DNA of 64,000 nucleotides from Mercurialis annua (lineage: Eukaryota > Streptophyta > Magnoliopsida > Malpighiales > Euphorbiaceae): assembly GCF_937616625.2 (NCBI RefSeq), contig NC_065571.1, positions 7,876,501 to 7,940,500 of the forward strand. Direction: 5' to 3'. The position numbers and the translations under genes were made by a program. A model generated the notes under the pieces. The model ran no database searches, was not told the DNA's origin, and saw only the letters and a list, made by a program, of their open reading frames with translations. This document shows positions 58,607 through 64,000 of this stretch, in pieces; the stretch's first letter is position 1; each line of letters begins with the position of its first letter.

Positions 58607-59344
58607 CTGATCACAGAGAAATTCTTGATGATCAACGATATGAATCGAATCGATCAAATCTCGCATTGTATGTCTCAAAATCTGTCCTTCAGGAACATAA
58701 TTATCCAAAAACTCATCATCAACAAGCTTTCCATTTTTAAAATATTTACTGTTTTTATCTCCTGATGAGAATAAGACCTGAAACGCACCGTTTTGAAACT
58801 CAGGCAACTCCTCATCTTCCTGTCTACCAATAACCTCCTCTATAACCTCACCGCCTCTCGACATCCGTATCATCTCCGGCACCATGCGTACACTTCCTCC
58901 TTCGCAAATCGAACTCCTCAGCGTCTCGCTGTAGTAACACCGGAACCATCCGGAACCGGAACCGGAACCGCCGTGTTCTGGTGAGGAGGACGGGGGGAGA
59001 ATGTTGAGCCGGCGAGTGAATCCGTTACCGAAATGAGACTCGCATGAACGGAATGCCACGTCAGCAGCATTAGTTAGTTTCCATGGAAGGTACGATGGTA
59101 ATATCGGCCAGGGTTTTAGGTAATTATAATTAACGTTATTGTTGTTATGTTCGTCAGTTAGGAAATGACGATTCGCGTCGTGTGAGGTAGCGACAGCTGG
59201 CGGCGGAGGTGGAGGCGGAGCCGACGTTGTTTCACGGTGGTGGTTGTGGTAAGGAGAGGAGAAGTATAGGAAGACGGAGATGGAGTTCAAAAGGAAGAGA
59301 GAGAGCGCGATCTTGAGTAGGTTTGAGTGAGTAATTCTGTTCAT
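58607..59344 (-). CDS. Alternative or duplicated first exon of the GT61 gene
   Basis: This is a complete, open first exon of a GT61 protein: hydrophobic anchor (LLKIALSLFLLNSISVFLYF), Pro-rich stem (seven Pro), then CESHFGNGFTRRLNILP, CEGGSVRMVPEMIRMSRGGE, EEVIGRQEDEELPEFQNGAF and RHTMRDLIDSIHIVDHQEFL. It ends GATCAG|GTTAGG, the same donor context and phase (0) as the first exon at 57535. No second or third exon follows before that exon. Spliced to 56690-56541 and 56458-55736 it would give a 536-residue enzyme. It is therefore either an alternative promoter and first exon, or a partial tandem duplicate. Its frame is undamaged, which argues for use. CT-rich repeats lie just 5' of the ATG. Confidence 0.8.
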
Positions 59345-59710
59345 GTTTCTCTCTCTAGAATTACTCAGTTTCTCTCTCTAAAACAAGTTTACACAGTCTT
59401 CTTCGGTTTCTTTGAACTCCATTTAAAGGCTCTGTAGAAGCTAGCTTCTCTCTCTAGATTCTTGAATTTTGTTTCTCTCTCTAGACTTTGTTTGAAAATG
59501 AAGGAATTTGGAGTGATGTTAACTGAAATCACATGTTTTAATGTCTCTCCATCTGTTTTTTTCTTGCGTCTTTCTGAAGTTTGTTCAAACTCCACAGGCA
59601 TAATTCTTTCCACCTCAGGTCCAACCAACCAAAATAAGACACCTGGAATATCTTTGTTCTCCACAAACAATTTCTTTTTATCAATTCCTTTTTATGAATA
59701 TATATTTAGG
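59345..59710. other. GT61 5' flank with CT-rich leader
   Basis: TCTCTCTCTAGA-type pyrimidine tracts recur three times between 59345 and 59490, a common plant 5' UTR or core promoter feature. Short frames on both strands here are not supported as genes. Confidence 0.5.
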
Positions 59711-59850
59711 CCTAATTACTTAAAAAATTCCCACCTTACAATATTTATACATTTATACCCTGACCTAAAAAAAAGTTTATATGTATCATTTTTTTTATTT
59801 TTTATTTTCGTCTATATCCTAAAAAAAATAATTTGACCTCTTTCAAAAAT
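59711..59850. mobile_element. Single arm of the GGCCTAATTAC MITE family
   Basis: GGCCTAATTACTTAAAAA..CCCACCTTACAA followed by CATTTATACCCTGACCTAAA matches the arms of the complete element at 12088-12469. No opposite arm is found, so this copy is truncated. Confidence 0.65.
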
Positions 59851-60027
59851 ATTCAAAATAATTTTCTATATTTTAATTTGACCTCTTTTCGAGCTGAATC
59901 GACAGGTGGCTACAATGATTCATTTGAGTTCTTAAAATAGTGATATATGAATAACTTTAGCTAATTTACACCAGAATTAAAATAACTCACCTAGGGATTC
60001 CAGTTAAAAAAGTACTACTATATATTA

Positions 60028-60291
60028 CTACCTCCGTTCTTTTTTAGTTGTCCATTTAGCCAATATTGCACATACCAAGATAGTGCTTCTTTTGTCTTAA
60101 TTTATAAAGAAAAATACTAATATAGTCCTATTAGTTAATAAATGTCTTTTAAATTAAAACATAGAGTCATTTATTAGGGATGGGTAAACTTGGAAGATAA
60201 GTAGCTAATATTATATGGAATTACTAAATGGACAACTATTTGTAGACAAATAAAATTGGCTAAATGGACAACTAAAAAAGAACGGAGGGAG
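60028..60291. mobile_element. Stowaway MITE (Tc1/mariner), 264 bp
   Basis: Left CTACCTCCGTTCTTTTTTAG and reversed right CTCCCTCCGTTCTTTTTTAG continue as AGTTGTCCATTTAGCCAAT on both arms. TA flanks it on each side (60026-60027, 60292-60293). The CTCCCTCCGT end and TA target are diagnostic. Confidence 0.93.
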
Positions 60292-60803
60292 TAATAAATA
60301 TTTAAATATAAAATTTTATTTAAGGTACTTTTTAATCAGCATGTGTTGATTATTTTCATAAAATAAACGTTCTCTCAAAAAACATTCCTCCTCACATTCG
60401 AGAATTGATTTTGTTAATCATTTTATAATTAGTTCTTTCAGCATCACATGCATTATTAAATTTATAATTGTCAGCTTCTTACTAAATCTAAGTTCGTCTA
60501 TTACTCTAATTAATTAAATTTTGTATAAGATCTATGTTTTGTCTGGTTATTTTGTCGAGCTGATCACAATTTTAATTTTAAAATACAACCGTAGACATAG
60601 AGTAATAAGAAATTAGTTTATGGCGGGACTAATACGTACAAACACTCCATAGATGTCAACATTGACATAATTATTTTAATATAGGAAGCTATAAAAATTA
60701 AATTACTCAAGTCAATATTCCCTACTTGTATAATCAATAAATGTTATCAATAAAAGTTCAACAAAGGTTCATGTTCATTGTGCCCCTTCAACATCAGAAA
60801 TTC

Positions 60804-61028
60804 TTAGGTGTACCTAGTTCGTCACGTAAAATTATAAAACATCCATTAAATATATGACATATGACGTAATTAAATGTCATATCCAATCAAAAAATAGCAT
60901 TTAATTCTAATTAAAGGATCACTAATTAATGTTATATTTATTGATTGGTTATAACATTTAATTACGTCACGTGTCATATATTTAATGAATGGTTCATAAG
61001 CCTACATGGTGAACTAGGTTCACACAAG
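60804..61028. mobile_element. Foldback MITE, family unassigned
   Basis: Inverted arms share ATTAAATATATGACA.(A/G)TGACGTAATTA and TT.TAACCAATCA, preceded by ACCTAGTTC on both sides in opposite orientation. Exact ends and target duplication are not certain. Confidence 0.6.
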
Positions 61029-62178
61029 TAATCGACAAACTTAGATTTAGTAAGAAAATTAATTAAAGGTAAGCTCATGAAATTGGATAAAAATGTTTAC
61101 AGATTAATTATCTGATATCCAAATTTGTTTATGGGCCGGATTTGACTTTTTTAAATACAAATCCAAGTCCGGTTCCAATCTGATTCAGACTTCAAATATA
61201 CTATTCAAGTATAGTAGAACATAATAGGGCTTTTTTCAAAAATATCCAACATTCTATCTTGATTTACGATTATACGATGCTAACTTTCACATTTATAGAC
61301 TACGATACACACGTCTTTTCTTTTATACTACATCTGTGAAATTATATTTTGTTATTCCAGTACTGCTCTGAAAATATTATTCTCCTCTCTATCGTTATCA
61401 CCGTCGTCGTTCCGCTTTCGCCGCCGCTATTGTCGTCTTCTCTTTTTACCGATTCAGTTCCTAATGGCTCTTGGCTTCGTTGTACCTTATCAGGTGAAGG
61501 GAGATCTATAAATTTTATTTTATCTTCATTTGTAAAATTAGAAAATTAACTTCATTTCTTTTGAATTTATTTTGATATTATTTGGTAAAAGTGAGTTGGT
61601 GGCGCCTATAGTAAATCAGCCATAGAGAAAGCGTATCCGAATTGTGAAATTATTTGGGTCAAATTTATAATGAAGCGAAGGCCACTCTTACTCCCTATTC
61701 TCTCTTAAAGCTTTATAAAGCTCCGCGAGAAAGGTTTTACAATGAGAGTAGATCGGCGGAGTTTATGATGCGAGCAATTTGATACAATTTTCAAAGTGAT
61801 TTTTCTTGAGATTATTTTTGTAGAAATGCTTTTTCTGATTAATATGATTTTGTTTCTTTTAACTTAGCATTATTGTGATTTTTCTCTGTTTTGGAAATTA
61901 ATATCTACTAGATATAAAAGTTTAGATGTGTAGGGTTAGATTAGCAGTGTTTTTCTTTCAACTAATTAATGGTAGTTTATATGTTCGCCCCACAGAGAAA
62001 TTACTCATGTGTACCAGAATTCTCTATACCTTTCCAATTTGTGCTATTATTTTCCCATAAGACAAAAAAAAAATTATACAACAAAATTATAATTTAACAA
62101 ATACATTGACACAACTAATTTATTTCTCTTCCTTCCAAAATAAAAAAAAATATTGTAAACAAAATCACAATCTAAAAA
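61029..62178. other. Spacer, nothing recognised
   Basis: At 61230 a GGGCTTTTTTCAAAAATATC motif looks like one end of a foldback MITE without a partner. A 66-codon frame at 61349 has no recognisable family. Confidence 0.5.
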
Positions 62179-63912
62179 TCAAGCAGCTTGAGATCTCCAA
62201 TGCCTAGCTTTCTCAAACCCATTAACATAATTCTCAAAATCCTCCACCGTTTGATCAATCTCTTGCTGACTATTCATTACAAATGGCCCCAATTGCACCA
62301 ATGGCTCCCCTATTGGTTCACCTCCTACCAAAATAAACCTCAAACTTTTAGATGATTTATTCCACACCTCAATTCCATCTCCATTGCCTAGAAGAAGTAG
62401 GTGGTGGGCCGATACAGCCGATGATTTTGCGTTTCCGAATACACCCTCGCCTTCCAACACGTATACGAAAGCGTTCCAATTTATCGGAATTGGTTGTTGA
62501 TGACGAGCTCCGGGTTTGAGGGTGAAATCCAAGTACATTGTTGGTGTTCTGGTGTAGATTGGTGATTTGGTACCTAATGCCTCACCAGCTATGATTTTAA
62601 CCTTTACACCTTGTTTTGATGCTTCTGCTATGTCCTTGCTTGATATTTCTTGATATCTAGGTTCAATCCTATAATTAAAACCAAAATTAATCATTAAAAA
62701 TATAGTTAACACAATGTTTATAGTAGGCTTATGTAGTTCCACCCCACTCAAATTCGAATTAGTTTAATGTAAATACGGCGGTAGATGGGTTGAGTTAAAA
62801 GAAATCTTGAACTTCAAAGTGTGATAATTTTCGATACTAATTTTCAATTTTAGCAATTTAAAATACAAACAATCAAATTCGAAATACCAAAAAATCTGTT
62901 AAAAATGTTGGTGTGGAAACAGATCAATGTATTTTTATCTACCAAATTATAAAAAATGGTAGTTCGTGTTTTAAATGGGCAAAAGTTAAACGTTCGTATT
63001 ACAGTTACAAAACACGCTAAAATTTATGACAAAATCATTTCATATTTGCCACTAAACTCCTGCCAAATGCACTTAAGTTAATATGATTATTTAAGCTCAA
63101 AATAGTTAGAGCTTAATCTAGTGCCATAAGAATGATCATCAAGATTTGGAAAAAACTAGAGCAAGTGGCAAAAGCAAAGCATTATAGATATTGTTAGAAG
63201 CCAGCAGAGGCTCTGTGAAGCTGGAATCAGAATAAAAATGTAGTGCTTCGTTCTAAAGCATGACTTTTGACAAAAAAGTTTCATAATGACAAATCATAAC
63301 GGTCATATGCTAATTGTTTAAAATTCTGAATCACCGTTTACTTTTTCACATAAGTGCTTGTAATTCTGAAATCATTCCAATTATGAAACCATATTCCAAA
63401 AATACCATCTTTAAATATTCAAATTAATGACCTAAATATCAATCTTGTTGACTAATTGAAACTAAAAATTTAAACATAAAAACTCTATCGATCGATGGAC
63501 TGTACATTGAAGAATTACCGATTATAACATATTATTTTGAGAAATTCTTATATAGACTATGTCAACCGTGTTAATTAAACTTTTTAATTAATTACATCAC
63601 TTCCGTAACATCATTCTACAATGTGTCTAAATTTTATTGGATTTGTCCACCCACGGAAGACGTAATGGACATAGTCTGCATAACAATTTACCGTTACCTA
63701 TAGTTATATTAATAAATTCATAATAAATGCAATAAATATGCTTACATTTTATGATTAGAGGAGAGATTAATCCACAATTGAAGACCCTTTTGGGTGCCTT
63801 GAGCAGCAGGCATTTCAGAATGAACAATCCCTCTTCCTGCTGTCATCCATTGTAGGTCACCCGCACCTATTGTCCCTTTGTGCCCTTCAAAGTCTTCATG
63901 TGTCACAGCTCC
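62179..63912 (-). CDS. Pirin-like protein (cupin), 3' part; gene continues past the right edge
   Basis: Two exons visible (minus): 63912-63746 and 62668-62179, joined across a 1077-base intron at an AT|G codon; 218 residues to the stop. The first exon starts GAVTHEDFEGHKGTIGAGDL and contains MTAGRGIVHSEMP, whose His and Glu (VHSE) are two of the four pirin metal ligands. The other two, in the HPH motif, would be in the missing upstream exon. Exon 2 gives the second cupin barrel: PTMYLDFTLKPGARHQQPIP, FVYVLEGEGVFG, FILVGGEPIGEPLVQLGPFV and the conserved end NSQQEIDQTVEDFENYVNGF. Pirins are nuclear or cytosolic iron-binding cupins; plant members interact with the G-alpha subunit or act as quercetinases. 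Which applies cannot be told here. Confidence 0.94.
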
Positions 63913-64000
63913 CTATTCATTTCAGTTGCTTTCAACTTAAGGTAAGTCATACTCACACATGGCCAAAATCAAACTTCACTAAATATTCAATACAATAAAA

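Noticed and set aside
59389..59836. Overlapping frames on both strands 5' of GT61
   Set aside because: No family features; they lie in a CT-rich leader and a truncated MITE.
62800..63050. Possible foldback MITE in the pirin intron
   Set aside because: Weak inverted similarity (ATTTAAAA.AC.AAC) without clear ends or a target duplication.

Overview
The window is nuclear DNA of a eudicot plant. It is AT-rich. Its genes are split by many short GT-AG introns and it is packed with plant transposons. The protein-coding genes are all housekeeping or common plant families. I cannot place it below eudicot from sequence alone.

Layout. 1-3.35 kb: 3' part of a Ty1/copia retrotransposon with its 3' LTR. 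3.35-12.5 kb: gene-free, with a 2.2 kb Mutator-like element built around tandem ATCATAA-type repeats, a poly(A) retroposon, a Stowaway-like element, a tRNA-derived SINE, and a Tourist MITE nested inside a Mutator-type MITE. 12.8-18.5 kb: a 17-exon KIN-12 kinesin. 20.4-22.8 kb: a PRAT/TIM22-like membrane protein. 25.7-27.9 kb (minus): a plastid-type LOG/'lysine decarboxylase'-fold protein. 32.4-33.9 kb: cytosolic ribosomal protein RPS8. 34.8-35.0 kb (minus): a 62-residue membrane protein, divergent from an intronless PPR gene at 35.3-37.0 kb. 37.4-43.8 kb: decayed coding remnants, a three-level nest of transposons (Harbinger-type, Helitron, foldback MITE), a broken B3 exon and a plastid-DNA insertion. 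44.4-46.0 kb: a two-B3-domain protein. 46.9-48.8 kb: plastid GAR formyltransferase (PUR3). 49.9-53.6 kb (minus): MO25/CAB39-like. 55.7-59.3 kb (minus): a GT61 glycosyltransferase with two alternative or duplicated first exons. 62.2-63.9 kb (minus): a pirin, cut by the right edge.

The genes do not form a pathway or operon; they are independent loci separated by transposon-rich spacers. Exon models were checked by hand: each annotated splice junction keeps frame, and summed lengths give whole codons for KIN-12 (1175 aa), the PRAT protein (217 aa), LOG-like (287 aa), RPS8 (222 aa), B3 (245 aa), PUR3 (291 aa), MO25 (338 aa) and GT61 (508 aa, or 536 aa with the other first exon).

The most interesting points are the GT61 locus with two complete, phase-compatible first exons and one set of downstream exons; a KIN-12 motor whose switch II and neighbouring signatures deviate from the kinesin consensus; a set of different foldback MITEs that share GG..TAAT termini, four of them with exact 9-bp target duplications; and the Harbinger > Helitron > MITE nest.
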